Shown piece by piece: positions 18,322-26,700 of a DNA stretch of 64,000 bases (within the stretch, counting starts at the first letter, position 1; each line of letters opens with the position of its first letter). The position numbers were made by a program, and so were the translations under genes. The DNA is taken from NCBI GenBank assembly GCA_947448735.1, contig CANFOS010000002.1:124001-188000 (forward strand). Reading direction: 5' to 3'. This DNA comes from Comamonadaceae bacterium (GTDB taxonomy: Bacteria; Pseudomonadota; Gammaproteobacteria; Burkholderiales; Burkholderiaceae_C). The notes beneath the pieces are model-generated. The model was not told where the DNA came from and ran no database searches. It was given only the letters and a program-made list of their open reading frames with translations.

Positions 18322-18465
18322 ATGAATCAAAGTACTAACCCGACAGGGTTGTCTGACTCAGAGTGCCAGGAATTTCACAGCTACTACATCCAAGGTTATG
18401 TGATGTGGGGTGTGGGCGCGATGATCGCCCACAGCTTGGTGTGGATCTGGCGTCCCTGGTTCTAA
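18322..18465 (+). CDS. pufB: LH1 antenna beta polypeptide
   Basis: The 47-aa core-antenna beta chain binds bacteriochlorophyll in the LH1 ring. It has the N-terminal acidic motif DSECQEFHSYYIQGY and the C-terminal AHSLVWIWRPWF, where the His ligates bacteriochlorophyll and WRPW is a family hallmark. The ORF track starts 34 codons early; ATG 18322 has GAGG 8 nt upstream. The protein has one membrane helix. An unusual extra gene, not pufA, follows 22 bp later. Confidence 0.96.
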   Translation: MNQSTNPTGLSDSECQEFHSYYIQGYVMWGVGAMIAHSLVWIWRPWF

Positions 18466-18487
18466 GAACCAACTCACGGAGATAAAT

Positions 18488-18712
18488 ATGGCTTACCTAC
18501 ATGCTCAGCACGCTGACAGCGACGTTCAAGCTCCCCTCAAGGAGTTTCGCTACCTGTACGTGGTGCTTTTCTGCGTCTTTTTATTGCTTGCAATGATGGG
18601 CCAGATGTTGTTCATGGATTGGCGTAACTGGCTGCCAGGGGCAGAGGGAACCAGACCCATGTTGGGCAGCGTGAAGTCGGCTGTTTACACCGTGATTTCC
18701 CAACTCAGCTAA
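18488..18712 (+). CDS. Unrecognised single-helix membrane protein between pufB and pufA
   Basis: I do not recognise this 74-aa protein with confidence. It has its own strong ribosome-binding site (GGAG, 7 nt before ATG) and fits neatly between pufB (22 bp) and pufA (16 bp), so it is very likely translated with the antenna genes. Residues 1-20 are polar with three His; about 22-44 form one hydrophobic helix (YLYVVLFCVFLLLAMMGQML); the rest (MDWRNWLPGAEGTRP then VKSAVYTVISQL) looks like a periplasmic loop and short amphipathic helix. There is no His in the membrane helix, so it is not an ordinary bacteriochlorophyll-binding LH1 chain. An accessory LH1/reaction-centre subunit, like PufX, protein W or LH1-gamma in role but not in sequence, is the best guess. 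Confidence 0.8.
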   Translation: MAYLHAQHADSDVQAPLKEFRYLYVVLFCVFLLLAMMGQMLFMDWRNWLPGAEGTRPMLGSVKSAVYTVISQLS

Positions 18713-18728
18713 CACTAAAGGAAATATT

Positions 18729-18920
18729 ATGTGGCGTATGTGGCGTATGGTCGATCCCCGCAAGGCGATCATCCTGACAGGCTTAATGATAGCCTTCATT
18801 TCGACGAGCATTCATCTGATTCAAGTCAGTGGTGATCGTTACAACATCAACACGTGGCATCCTGACACCGTCAAGGCCGCGAAAGCCGCCAACAACGCGG
18901 CGATGCCTCCGTCGAAGTAA
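18729..18920 (+). CDS. pufA: LH1 antenna alpha polypeptide
   Basis: Core-antenna alpha chain, 63 aa. It begins MWRMWRMVDPRKAI, the standard alpha-chain N-terminus, and has the ligand His in FISTSIHLIQVSGDRYN. The C-terminal extension (NTWHPDTVKAAKAANNAA) is Ala/Lys-rich. AGGA lies 9 nt before the ATG. It is separated from pufB by the extra gene, whereas pufB-pufA are normally adjacent. Strong hairpins follow before pufL. Confidence 0.95.
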   Translation: MWRMWRMVDPRKAIILTGLMIAFISTSIHLIQVSGDRYNINTWHPDTVKAAKAANNAAMPPSK

Positions 18921-18985
18921 CGGTAGCAAATTTTGTTACCGATGTGGTGAGCGAAGTCAGGCTCTCGTGGCCTGCTTCGCACACC
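18921..18985 (+). promoter_or_regulatory. pufA-pufL intercistronic stem-loops
   Basis: A small hairpin (GGTAGCAA/TTGTTACC, from 18922) is followed by a large one at 18946-18985: GGTG-A-GCGAAG-T-CAGGC pairing with GCCTG-CTTCGC-A-CACC around a 7-nt loop. There is no T-run, so it is more likely an mRNA-stabilising element than a terminator. In Rhodobacter a hairpin at this position protects pufBA mRNA and sets the antenna to reaction-centre ratio. Confidence 0.7.
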
Positions 18986-19057
18986 CTACCCAAGAATTAG
19001 TTTTAACAGTTTTTAATCCGAATCACGCACACTAGCGGATCGGGCAGAGGAGCCAAC

Positions 19058-19885
19058 ATGGCCATGTTGAGTTTTGAAAGAAAGTACCGCGTACGCGGCG
19101 GCACCCTGATTGGGGGTGACTTGTTCGACTTTTGGGTCGGCCCGTTTTACGTTGGCTTTTTCGGAATTACCACCGCCTTTTTTGCGGTCCTTGGCACAGC
19201 CATGATCATGTGGGGTGCCGCCATGGGCCCCACCTGGAATCCTTGGCAAATCAACATCGCGCCGCCAGACATTTCAAATGGACTGAAGATGGCTCCGATG
19301 ATGGCTGGAGGCCTTTGGCAAATCATCACCGTTTGCGCGCTGGGTGCCTTTGTCTCCTGGGCACTTCGCGAGGTCGAAATTTGTCGCAAACTTGGAATGG
19401 GCTTGCATGTCCCGATAGCATTCGGCTTTGCCATCTTTGCGTACTTCACCTTGCAGGTTATCCGACCGGTGCTGATGGGTTCCTGGGGTCATGCTTTTCC
19501 TTACGGCATTTACAGCCACCTGGACTGGGTCAGTAACACTGGCTACCAGTACCTGCACTTTCATTACAACCCGGCGCACATGATTGCGGCGACACTGTTT
19601 TTTGCGACCACCTTGTCATTGTCTTTGCATGGCGCGCTGGTCTTGTCGGCGACCAATCCGGGCCATGGGCAAGCTGTCAAAACGCCTGAGCATGAAGACA
19701 CTTTTTTTCGCGACGTGATCGGCTATTCGGTGGGCACGCTGGGTATTCACCGTCTGGGGTTGTTCCTGGCGCTGGCAGCAGTCTGGTTTTCTGCCCTTTG
19801 CATTGTCATCAGCGGGCCATTTTGGACGCGCGGCTGGCCCGAATGGTGGGGCTGGTGGCTGAACATGCCCATCTGGGGCCATTGA
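19058..19885 (+). CDS. pufL: Photosynthetic reaction centre L subunit
   Basis: L subunit of the type II reaction centre, five membrane helices, 275 aa. The special-pair and accessory ligands are in YSHLDW and YNPAHM; non-haem iron ligands are the His in LSLHGALVL and GTLGIHRLG. Glu and Ser of the secondary-quinone proton path lie in EHEDTFFRD and GYSVG. It starts at ATG 19058 with GAGG upstream. pufM follows 33 bp later. Nothing appears damaged. Confidence 0.97.
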   Translation: MAMLSFERKYRVRGGTLIGGDLFDFWVGPFYVGFFGITTAFFAVLGTAMIMWGAAMGPTWNPWQINIAPPDISNGLKMAPMMAGGLWQIITVCALGAFVSWALREVEICRKLGMGLHVPIAFGFAIFAYFTLQVIRPVLMGSWGHAFPYGIYSHLDWVSNTGYQYLHFHYNPAHMIAATLFFATTLSLSLHGALVLSATNPGHGQAVKTPEHEDTFFRDVIGYSVGTLGIHRLGLFLALAAVWFSALCIVISGPFWTRGWPEWWGWWLNMPIWGH

Positions 19886-19918
19886 AGAGGCACAAGGAAA
19901 GAACAAGAGGTAATAAAC

Positions 19919-20893
19919 ATGGCTGAATATCAAAATCTTTTTACCACCGTGCAGCCCGTCGGGCCTGCATCCGCAGGGGTTCCGCTGCCGCCCGGGGACT
20001 CCGAGCGCATCGGCACACCATTTTTTCTGCACCTGGCTGGTCGTTTGGGAAACGCCCAAATTGGCCCCGTCTATCTAGGGTGGCTGGGCTTGGCGTCGCT
20101 GCTATTTGGCACGCTGGCCTTCAACATCATTGGCTTCAATATGTTGGCCCAGGTGGACTGGAATCCACTGCAAATGATTCGCCAGCTATTTTGGTTGGCG
20201 CTTGACCCGCCAGCGCCCAAATACGGTCTGAGTATTGCGCCACTCAATGACGGGGGTTGGTGGAATATTGCGGGCTTATTTCTGACGGTATCCCTGATTT
20301 TGTGGTGGGCACGCATGTACCGCCGCGCGCGTCAGCTCGGCTTGGGCACGCATGTGGCTTGGGCGTTTGCTGCTGCCATCTGGCTTTATTTGGTGGTTGG
20401 ATTTTTCCGCCCCGTGCTGATGGGCAGCTGGTCTGAATCCGTGCCCCTCGGTATCTTTCCGCACCTGGACTGGACCGCCGCCTTGTCCTTGCGTTATGGC
20501 AATCTTTTCTACAACCCTTTCCATGCGCTGTCGATTGTGTTTTTGTATGGCTCTGTGTTGCTGTTTGCCATGCACGGCGCCACCATTTTGGCAGTGGGCC
20601 GTTACGGTGGTGAGCGTGAGATTGAGCAGATCATTGACCGCGGTACCGCATCGGAGCGCGCCGGGCTGTTTTGGCGCTGGACCATGGGCTTCAACGCATC
20701 AATGGAGTCTATTCACCGCTGGGCCTGGTGGTTTGCAGTGCTTTGCCCGCTGGTCGGTGGTATTGGTATCTTGCTGACTGGCACCGTCGTGGACAACTGG
20801 TATCTGTGGTCTGTCAAGCACCATGTCGTACCCGGCTATCCGGCTGTGTATGTGCCCACCATTGACCCAGCTTTGCTTGGAGTAAAACCATGA
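19919..20893 (+). CDS. pufM: Photosynthetic reaction centre M subunit
   Basis: M subunit of the reaction centre, 324 aa, paired with PufL. Chlorophyll-ligand His residues are in FPHLDW and NPFHAL, iron ligands in FAMHGATI and [11 protein letters not shown], and the quinone-site Trp in FWRWTMGF. The C-terminal [14 protein letters not shown] extends toward the cytochrome subunit, as in reaction centres with PufC. Its stop overlaps the pufC start (ATGA). Confidence 0.97.
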   Translation: MAEYQNLFTTVQPVGPASAGVPLPPGDSERIGTPFFLHLAGRLGNAQIGPVYLGWLGLASLLFGTLAFNIIGFNMLAQVDWNPLQMIRQLFWLALDPPAPKYGLSIAPLNDGGWWNIAGLFLTVSLILWWARMYRRARQLGLGTHVAWAFAAAIWLYLVVGFFRPVLMGSWSESVPLGIFPHLDWTAALSLRYGNLFYNPFHALSIVFLYGSVLLFAMHGATILAVGRYGGEREIEQIIDRGTASERAGLFWRWTMGFNASMESIHRWAWWFAVLCPLVGGIGILLTGTVVDNWYLWSVKHHVVPGYPAVYVPTIDPALLGVKP

Positions 20894-22005
20894 TCATGCG
20901 TACTACCATCAAACTGCTTCTGGCAAGCACTGCAGCGTTGCTGCTGGCAGCTTGTGAAAAGCCGCCGATTGCGGTGTCTCAAACCGGTTTTCGGGGCACG
21001 GGCATGGAGCAGGTGTACAACCCGCGCATCTTGGCAACCCAGGCCTCACTCAACAAGGCGCCTGAGGTGTCGGCCGCCGTGGAAGATGTGCCTGGGGGTC
21101 CTAAAGCCGGGGCGATTTACCAAAACGTCAAGGTGCTGGGTGATCTGAGTGTGGGGGAGTTTGCCCGCACCATGAGTGCCATCACCGAATGGGTAGCGCC
21201 GCAGCAGGGTTGCAATTACTGCCACGTGGCCGGTAACTTTGCCGACGACAGTGTGTACACCAAAGTGGTGGCGCGCAAGATGTTGCAGATGACGCAAAAA
21301 GTGAACTCGGGATGGAAGCAGCACGTGGCCGAAACTGGCGTGACCTGCTACACCTGCCACCGGGGCAACAACATTCCCAAAGAAGTCTGGTTTGCACCTC
21401 AGCCTCAAAAATCTGCCGGTGGCAGCATGGGGAATGATTTCGGCCAAAACCGGGCTGCCAAATCGGTGGGCCTGTCGTCTTTGCCGTATGACCCTTTCAC
21501 GCCATACTTCCTGGACAGCAAGCCCATTCGCGTTAATGGCAAAGAGGCTTTGGCCATGACGGGAGCCGCTGCCAACCGCAGTTCCATCAAGCAGGCTGAA
21601 CACACGTATGGCACGATGATCCACTGGTCTGAGTCGCTGGGCGTGAATTGCACGTATTGCCACAACACGCAATCTTTTTCATCCTGGGGTGCCAACGCAA
21701 CACCGCAACGCGCGACTGCCTGGTACGGCATTCGGATGGCGCGTGAGTTGAACAACGAGTTCATGGTGCCGCTGACCAGCGTGTTCCCGGCCAATCGGCT
21801 CGGGCCAACAGGTGACGTTGCCAAAGCCAATTGCGCCACTTGCCACCAAGGCGCGTACAAGCCGCTCTACGGTGCGGCGATGGCCAAGCATTACCCAGGC
21901 ATGCAAGCGCCGGTCAAAGCACCTGATGCCGCTGCCGCAGCACCTGTTGCTGACGCTGGGCAAGCGGTGCCGGTTGCTGGTAAGGTTGAGGTTTCAGCCA
22001 AGTAA
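20890..22005 (+). CDS. pufC: Reaction-centre tetraheme cytochrome c subunit
   Basis: PufC re-reduces the photo-oxidised special pair from the periplasm. The N-terminus is a lipoprotein signal with lipobox LLLAAC. Four heme-binding motifs occur in order: CNYCH, CYTCH, CTYCH and CATCH, with axial Met segments upstream (e.g. ARKMLQMT). The C-terminus is Ala/Pro-rich and probably disordered. Length is 371 aa. Heme attachment would depend on the ccm operon ~10 kb upstream. Confidence 0.97.
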   Translation: MIMRTTIKLLLASTAALLLAACEKPPIAVSQTGFRGTGMEQVYNPRILATQASLNKAPEVSAAVEDVPGGPKAGAIYQNVKVLGDLSVGEFARTMSAITEWVAPQQGCNYCHVAGNFADDSVYTKVVARKMLQMTQKVNSGWKQHVAETGVTCYTCHRGNNIPKEVWFAPQPQKSAGGSMGNDFGQNRAAKSVGLSSLPYDPFTPYFLDSKPIRVNGKEALAMTGAAANRSSIKQAEHTYGTMIHWSESLGVNCTYCHNTQSFSSWGANATPQRATAWYGIRMARELNNEFMVPLTSVFPANRLGPTGDVAKANCATCHQGAYKPLYGAAMAKHYPGMQAPVKAPDAAAAAPVADAGQAVPVAGKVEVSAK

Positions 22006-22027
22006 TTTGTTTTTGGCCCATGAGCCC

Positions 22028-22064
22028 CGCTGAGCTTCTGGCTCAGCGTGGGCGGTCACTTTTT
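22028..22064 (+). terminator. Intrinsic terminator after pufC
   Basis: An 8-bp perfect stem CGCTGAGC/GCTCAGCG (22028-22035 and 22041-22048), possibly extended by flanking GCCC/GGGC, is followed by TTTTT at 22060-22064. It sits between pufC and crtA and could end or attenuate the superoperon. crtA begins only 2 bp after the T-run. Confidence 0.65.
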
Positions 22065-22066
22065 GT

Positions 22067-22810
22067 ATGCCGCCCACAGTTGTATTGCAAGGATCAGCCA
22101 CCGAAAGCTCACAGGCCCAAGCTGTGGGCACGGTGGCTGTGTTTTTATTGGCAGACATTGCCCCTAGGCACCGTTTGTGGGGCTATGCACGTTTCGTGAT
22201 CGGGCGTTTTGCGATGCGCCATGTGCCGGGCCTGGTGATGTCCAAGGTCATGGGCAGTGGTGATGGCGGCGGTTTTGGCCTCAAACCCAGCAGGTCGCGC
22301 CAAGCGCTGTTTTGCCTGTTCACCGACGAGGACAGTGCCGACTTATTTTTAAAATCACCCATCGCCCAGGCCTATGCGCAACGCGCGCAGGAGTTTTGCA
22401 GTGCCAAGCTGCGGGCTTATTCATGCAGGGGCGCGTGGTCCGGTCAGTCGATTGCGGTGACGGCCAATCCACCCGACAGCGGTAGCGGGCCGATTGCCAC
22501 ACTGACCCGCGCCTCTATTCGCCCCATGAGCGCGCGCCGCTTTTGGCGCATGCAACCGGCCAGCGAGGTGTCGCTCAATGAGGCCAGTGGTTGCCTGCTG
22601 GCCACTGGTGTCGGTGAGGCACCATTTTTCAGGCAGGCGACCTTCAGTCTGTGGGCCAACACGGCCGCGATGGATGCTTACGCCCGCACAGGCGCGCACC
22701 TGGCCGCCATACGCGCGGCGCATGAAGGCGCGTTCTTTTCCGAATCCATGTTTGCCCGTTTTGTGCCCCTTGAGCTGGCCGGTCGCTGGCGTGGGCAGTC
22801 CTATGGCTGA
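22067..22810 (+). CDS. crtA: Spheroidene monooxygenase
   Basis: CrtA oxidises spheroidene to spheroidenone in the presence of oxygen. The 247-aa protein carries the family pattern: an N-terminal RLWGYARFVIGRF...PGL segment, MGSGDGGGFGLKPSRSR, ATLTRASIRPMSARRFW and a late ESMFARFVPLE. The start at ATG 22067 has no clear ribosome-binding site and lies right after a terminator T-run, so an in-frame GTG near codon 21 remains possible. It overlaps crtD by 8 bp. Confidence 0.88.
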   Translation: MPPTVVLQGSATESSQAQAVGTVAVFLLADIAPRHRLWGYARFVIGRFAMRHVPGLVMSKVMGSGDGGGFGLKPSRSRQALFCLFTDEDSADLFLKSPIAQAYAQRAQEFCSAKLRAYSCRGAWSGQSIAVTANPPDSGSGPIATLTRASIRPMSARRFWRMQPASEVSLNEASGCLLATGVGEAPFFRQATFSLWANTAAMDAYARTGAHLAAIRAAHEGAFFSESMFARFVPLELAGRWRGQSYG

Positions 22811-24425
22811 GCCTGCGGTGCTGCAAAAAAAGCAGCTCACCCCGTTGCGTGACAAGCACGTCATCGTGGTGGGCGCTGGCGTGGGTGGCCTGGTCAGTGC
22901 GCTGCTGCTGGCACACAGCGGCGTGCGTGTGACGCTGGTCGATTCAGCGGCTGCGCCAGGCGGCAAGATGCGCCAGGTCAACGCGGGTGGCGCACTGATT
23001 GACTCAGGCCCCACCGTCTTCACCATGCGCTGGGTGTTTGAACAAATCTTTGCGCAAGTAGGCTGCAAGCTGACTGACCTGGTCAAGCTGGAGCCGCTGG
23101 ATGTTTTGTGTCGCCATGCCTGGGGTCACACCGATCAGCGTCTGGATTTATTCACCGACGTGGCCCGTTCTGCCGAGGCTATTGCGCAATTCAGCTCGCC
23201 TGAAGAAGCCCGGCGCTTTGTTGCTTTCTGCCAAAAAGCCAAAGACATCTACCGGCATCTTGAAGGGCCGTACATTCGCTCGTCGCGCCCCACCCTGATG
23301 GGCATGGGTGCAGACTTGGGCCCCAGCGGTCTTGCGGCGCTGGCCAGCCTGGGGCCGTTTGCCTCGTTGTGGCAGTCGCTTGGCCACTATTTTCATGACC
23401 CGCGTTTGCGCCAGTTGTTTGGCCGTTACGCCACCTACTGCGGCGCGTCGCCTTGGGCGGCACCGGCCACCTTGATGCTGGTAGCCCATGTTGAACTCGA
23501 CGGTGTCTGGTCAGTCGATGGCGGCATGCACGCGCTGGCCAAAGCGATCGCGGCGCAGGCACAGCGCCAAGGCGCAAGCCTGCGCTACAGCACAAGCTGC
23601 CAGCGCATTTTGGTGCGTGACGGCCGAGCCTGCGGCATTGAACTGGCCGGCGGTGAGCAACTGCAGGCCGACGCGGTGGTATTTAATGGCGATGCCAGTG
23701 CGCTGGCCCAAGGCCTGCTGGGCGAAAGTGTGCGTGCCGCTGCCAGCAACACGCCGCTTGACAAACGCTCCTTGTCAGCCGTCACCTGGTCTGTCAACGC
23801 GCCTACATCGGGCTTCCCGCTGGTCAGGCACAACGTGTTTTTCGACGACGACTACAAGTTGGAGTTTGACGACATCTTCAAGCGGCGCAAGCTGCCCAGC
23901 CGCGGCACGGTGTATGTGTGCGCCCAAGACCGCACTGACACAGCGCAAGCGGTCAGCGGCAGCGAACGCCTGCTGTGCCTTGTCAACGCACCTGCCACCG
24001 GCGACCAAAGCAGCGGCCATCAGTTAACCCCCTCGGAGATCCAATCATGCCAGGAGCAAAGCCTCAAACTGCTGGGCCAATGTGGCCTGGCGCTGGATTT
24101 GACAACCGCTACAGCCCATTCAGTCATCACCACCCCGCGGGACTTCAACCAATTGTTTCCGGGTACGGGCGGGGCACTGTACGGCCCGGCATCGCACGGC
24201 TGGATGACCCCCTTTCAAAGGCCGAGCTCAGCCAGCAAGCTGCCGGGCCTTTACCTGGCGGGGGGCAGCGTGCATCCGGGGCCGGGCGTGCCGATGGCGG
24301 CGCTGTCGGGTCAACTGGCGGCCGCCACAGTACTGGCGAGCCTCGCTTCGACCAGGCCGTTGGGCCGGGTGCGTATCTCTGGTGGTACGTCGATGCCATC
24401 AGCGACGACGGCCAGCACGCCCTGA
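22803..24425 (+). CDS. crtD: Hydroxyneurosporene/methoxyneurosporene desaturase
   Basis: CrtD is a phytoene-desaturase-like flavoenzyme that introduces the C3,4 double bond in spheroidene-type carotenoids. The FAD Rossmann motif VIVVGAGVGGLVSALLLA and GGKM are at the N-terminus, and the C-terminal signature LYLAGGSVHPGPGVPMAALSG is present. The track ORF starts at 22578, but ATG 22803 gives the proper N-terminus and a short overlap with crtA. Length is 540 aa. CrtI, also of this family, is unlikely given the crtA-crtD-crtC context. The last ~380 nt also encode the start of crtC in another frame. Confidence 0.88.
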   Translation: MAEPAVLQKKQLTPLRDKHVIVVGAGVGGLVSALLLAHSGVRVTLVDSAAAPGGKMRQVNAGGALIDSGPTVFTMRWVFEQIFAQVGCKLTDLVKLEPLDVLCRHAWGHTDQRLDLFTDVARSAEAIAQFSSPEEARRFVAFCQKAKDIYRHLEGPYIRSSRPTLMGMGADLGPSGLAALASLGPFASLWQSLGHYFHDPRLRQLFGRYATYCGASPWAAPATLMLVAHVELDGVWSVDGGMHALAKAIAAQAQRQGASLRYSTSCQRILVRDGRACGIELAGGEQLQADAVVFNGDASALAQGLLGESVRAAASNTPLDKRSLSAVTWSVNAPTSGFPLVRHNVFFDDDYKLEFDDIFKRRKLPSRGTVYVCAQDRTDTAQAVSGSERLLCLVNAPATGDQSSGHQLTPSEIQSCQEQSLKLLGQCGLALDLTTATAHSVITTPRDFNQLFPGTGGALYGPASHGWMTPFQRPSSASKLPGLYLAGGSVHPGPGVPMAALSGQLAAATVLASLASTRPLGRVRISGGTSMPSATTASTP

Positions 24426-25285
24426 GCATCATTGCCTTTGTGGGCAGCGTTTTTTCGCCCTACTACGCCAGCGCCTTCGAAAAGCAAGGCTCAGCCGTGC
24501 AGGCCGGCAACCACTGCGCCATCAACGTCGCGCTGTACAGCCCCGGCCAGCGCCGCTGGACCATGACCGAGCGTGGCTACCGCAGCGTCGAGCGCAGTGC
24601 CGAACACCTGCGCGTTGGTCCGAGCCAACTGGCGTGGCGCGGCGACCATCTGGACATCTCCCTTGACGAAATCAGCGTGCCGGTCCCGCAGCGGGTGCGC
24701 GGCACAGTGCGGGTTTATCCGCAGGCGCTGTGCCGTTACACCAACGCGCTGGACGATGCAGGCCGCCACCGTTGGGGGCCGATTGCACCCTGCGCCCGCA
24801 TCGAGGTTGACCTTGCCAAGCCTGGCCTGCGCTGGGAAGGCAACGCCTATCTGGACAGCAACGAGGGGGACGAGCCGGTGACCGTGCCGTTTAAAACCTG
24901 GGACTGGTCGCGCGCCCGCATGGCCGATGGCAGCACCGCCGTGATCTACGACGTGACGCAGCTCAGCGGCGCGCGCACCCTGTTAGCCGAGCGTTTCAAA
25001 CCCGATGGCAGCTGGGAATCGTTTGACGCGGCACCCAAGCGCGAAGCCATGCCCGCCACCCTGTGGCGTATTGACCGTGGCGTGCGGTCCGACCTGGGCA
25101 CCACCAGTCAGGTCATCGACACCCTGGAAGACACCCCGTTTTATGCGCGATCGCTGCTGCGAACCCACCTGCTTGGCGAGCAGGTCACGGCAGTCCACGA
25201 AACGCTGGAGCCGCAGCGCCTGAAAAGTCGCATTGTGCAAATGATGTTGCCGTTTCGCATGCCGCGACGGGCTGGGGGTGGGTGA
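24047..25285 (+). CDS. crtC: Acyclic carotenoid 1,2-hydratase, start deep inside crtD
   Basis: CrtC adds water to the C1,2 double bond of neurosporene or lycopene. The conserved core starts near FDQAVGPGAYLWWYVDA and includes SDDGQHALSIIAFVGSVFSPYYA, FCINVAL-like NHCAINVALYSPG, and VPVPQRVRGTVRV. No in-frame start exists near the core: going upstream the first candidates are ATG 24080 and ATG 24047. The latter has GGAG 8 nt before it, so I chose it (412 aa). This makes a ~379-nt overlap with crtD and gives CrtC a Gly/Pro/Ala-rich, low-conservation N-terminal extension of ~100 aa. Confidence 0.8.
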   Translation: MPGAKPQTAGPMWPGAGFDNRYSPFSHHHPAGLQPIVSGYGRGTVRPGIARLDDPLSKAELSQQAAGPLPGGGQRASGAGRADGGAVGSTGGRHSTGEPRFDQAVGPGAYLWWYVDAISDDGQHALSIIAFVGSVFSPYYASAFEKQGSAVQAGNHCAINVALYSPGQRRWTMTERGYRSVERSAEHLRVGPSQLAWRGDHLDISLDEISVPVPQRVRGTVRVYPQALCRYTNALDDAGRHRWGPIAPCARIEVDLAKPGLRWEGNAYLDSNEGDEPVTVPFKTWDWSRARMADGSTAVIYDVTQLSGARTLLAERFKPDGSWESFDAAPKREAMPATLWRIDRGVRSDLGTTSQVIDTLEDTPFYARSLLRTHLLGEQVTAVHETLEPQRLKSRIVQMMLPFRMPRRAGGG

Positions 25286-25752
25286 TGGTCATTGCCAACG
25301 ACACCGTCAAGGTTTTGCATGTGCTGTCAGCTTGCCTGTTTTTGGGCAATGTGGTGGTCAGCGGCACCTGGGCCTTTCTGGCCGAGCGCACGCGCAATTT
25401 TGATGTTATTTCCTTCAGCAACCGGCTGGTGCTGATCACCGACTTGATGTTCACCCTGACAGGCGCGCTGCTGGTGGTTTACACCGGCTCACTCATGTCG
25501 CAACGTTACGCAGGCGCGCCGGCAGAGTCGCAGGCGTGGATCAGCTGGTCGTACATGCTGTTTGGCTTGTCGGGGGCGATCTGGGCGCTGGTCCTGGTGC
25601 CCATCCAGTTGCGCCAGCGCGTGCTGCTCAATCGGCATCTCACCATCACGCCCGAATACCTCAAGCTGTCGCGGATCTGGCAAATCAGCGGTGCTGTGGC
25701 CACCATCGTGCCACTGCCGATTGTGTATTTGATGATCGTCAAGGGGATCTGA
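25285..25752 (+). CDS. DUF2269-like integral membrane protein
   Basis: A 155-aa protein with about four membrane helices, beginning VIANDTVKVLHVLSACLFLGNVVVSG; it resembles the DUF2269 family of unknown function (His in the first helix, LxxR motifs between helices). ATG 25285 overlaps the crtC stop (TGATG) and a following TTG-start dehydrogenase abuts it, so it is translationally coupled to the carotenoid genes. A role in pigment biosynthesis or its membrane placement is possible but unproved. Confidence 0.72.
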   Translation: MVIANDTVKVLHVLSACLFLGNVVVSGTWAFLAERTRNFDVISFSNRLVLITDLMFTLTGALLVVYTGSLMSQRYAGAPAESQAWISWSYMLFGLSGAIWALVLVPIQLRQRVLLNRHLTITPEYLKLSRIWQISGAVATIVPLPIVYLMIVKGI

Positions 25753-26631
25753 TTGACCTCCGTTCGCGGCTTGGTCATCCTGATTACCGGCGGTGCGTCC
25801 GGCATCGGTGCGGCCACGGCCAGAGCGCTCCAGGCGCAAGGCGCGATACCGGTGCTGATCGACTGCGCCGAGCAGCAGCTCAAAGCCACCGCTGCAGAGT
25901 TAAACGCGACATCGTTTTGCCTCGACGTGACCGACCTGGCGGCCTGTGAGGCCGCCGTCGCGCAAACTCTGGCCACGCATGGCCGGATTGACGTGGTCTG
26001 GGCCAACGCGGGTATCGCCTCGTTCGGCCCGCTGTTGTTAACCGACATGGCGGGCTGGAAACGCTGCATAGAGGTCAACGTCTTCGGCACGCTCAACATG
26101 GTGCGCGCCGCGCTGCCAGCCGTCATTGCCCAGCGCGGCTACGTGCTGGCAACAGCCTCGGTCTCCAGTTTTGCCAACCCGCCCGCCGTTTCTAGTTACG
26201 CGGCGTCCAAAGCCGCTGTCGAGGCAATGTGCAACTGCTGGCGCATCGAGCTGGCCGCGCATGGCGTGGGCGTGGGCACCATCTACGCATCCTGGGTGCA
26301 AACGCCGATGGTCACCGAGAGCGACATGCTGCCCGCTTTTGTTCGCCTGAAAAGCACCATGCCAGCCCCTTTGCGCCGGGCCATGCCGGTGAGTCAGGCG
26401 GCAGACATGATCGTCCAGGGCATCCAGCGCCGCGCCAGACGCATTTGGATACCTGGCTGGCTGCGACTGCTGCATTGGCTGCGCGCCGCCCTGCACACCC
26501 CGCTGGCCGAACGCTCCTTGCTGCAAGCGGCCCCCGAGATGGAAAAGCTCTTCGAGCAAACCATCGCCACCAGCGGCGTGAAGGCCTCATCCGTCGCCCC
26601 GCGAGAGCTGGCGCGGGAGCAGGCGAGTTGA
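25753..26631 (+). CDS. Short-chain dehydrogenase/reductase at the end of the carotenoid operon
   Basis: NAD(P)-dependent SDR of 292 aa. The cofactor motif TGGASGIGAATARA, the NAG motif (WANAGIASFG), and the catalytic Ser plus YAASK are visible. The C-terminal tail (RIWIPGWLRLLHWLRAAL) is basic and amphipathic, suggesting membrane contact. The start is TTG directly after the preceding stop codon, indicating coupling. The substrate is unknown. Because bchC is broken in this cluster, a redox enzyme acting on pigment side chains deserves thought, but BchC belongs to a different (medium-chain) superfamily. Confidence 0.85.
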   Translation: MTSVRGLVILITGGASGIGAATARALQAQGAIPVLIDCAEQQLKATAAELNATSFCLDVTDLAACEAAVAQTLATHGRIDVVWANAGIASFGPLLLTDMAGWKRCIEVNVFGTLNMVRAALPAVIAQRGYVLATASVSSFANPPAVSSYAASKAAVEAMCNCWRIELAAHGVGVGTIYASWVQTPMVTESDMLPAFVRLKSTMPAPLRRAMPVSQAADMIVQGIQRRARRIWIPGWLRLLHWLRAALHTPLAERSLLQAAPEMEKLFEQTIATSGVKASSVAPRELAREQAS

Positions 26632-26645
26632 ATGCAGTCAAGCTG

Positions 26646-26700
26646 GTGCTATTTATTCAATAGCTGAATGCCCCTAGATTCATTGGCCTGTAGGGCACAA
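26646..26700 (+). repeat. Interspersed GCTAT...AGCTG repeat
   Basis: GTGCTATTTATTCAATAGCT forms a short stem and is followed by GCCCCTAGATTCATTGGCCTGTAGGGC, a second imperfect stem. The copy closely parallels the one at 51600 (both share ATTCATTGGCCT). It lies between the SDR gene and sbp. Confidence 0.65.

Noticed and set aside
18488-18712. Second LH1 alpha or beta chain
   Set aside because: The membrane helix lacks the bacteriochlorophyll-ligand His and neither the MWR-W alpha start nor the WRPW beta end is present.
22005-22100. PpsR-type palindrome before crtA
   Set aside because: No TGT-N12-ACA or one-mismatch form with a TGACA half was found; the only TGT/ACA pairs have wrong spacing.
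23975-24046. Longer crtC start at 23975
   Set aside because: ATG 24047 has a much better ribosome-binding site; the additional 24 residues look like crtD shadow.
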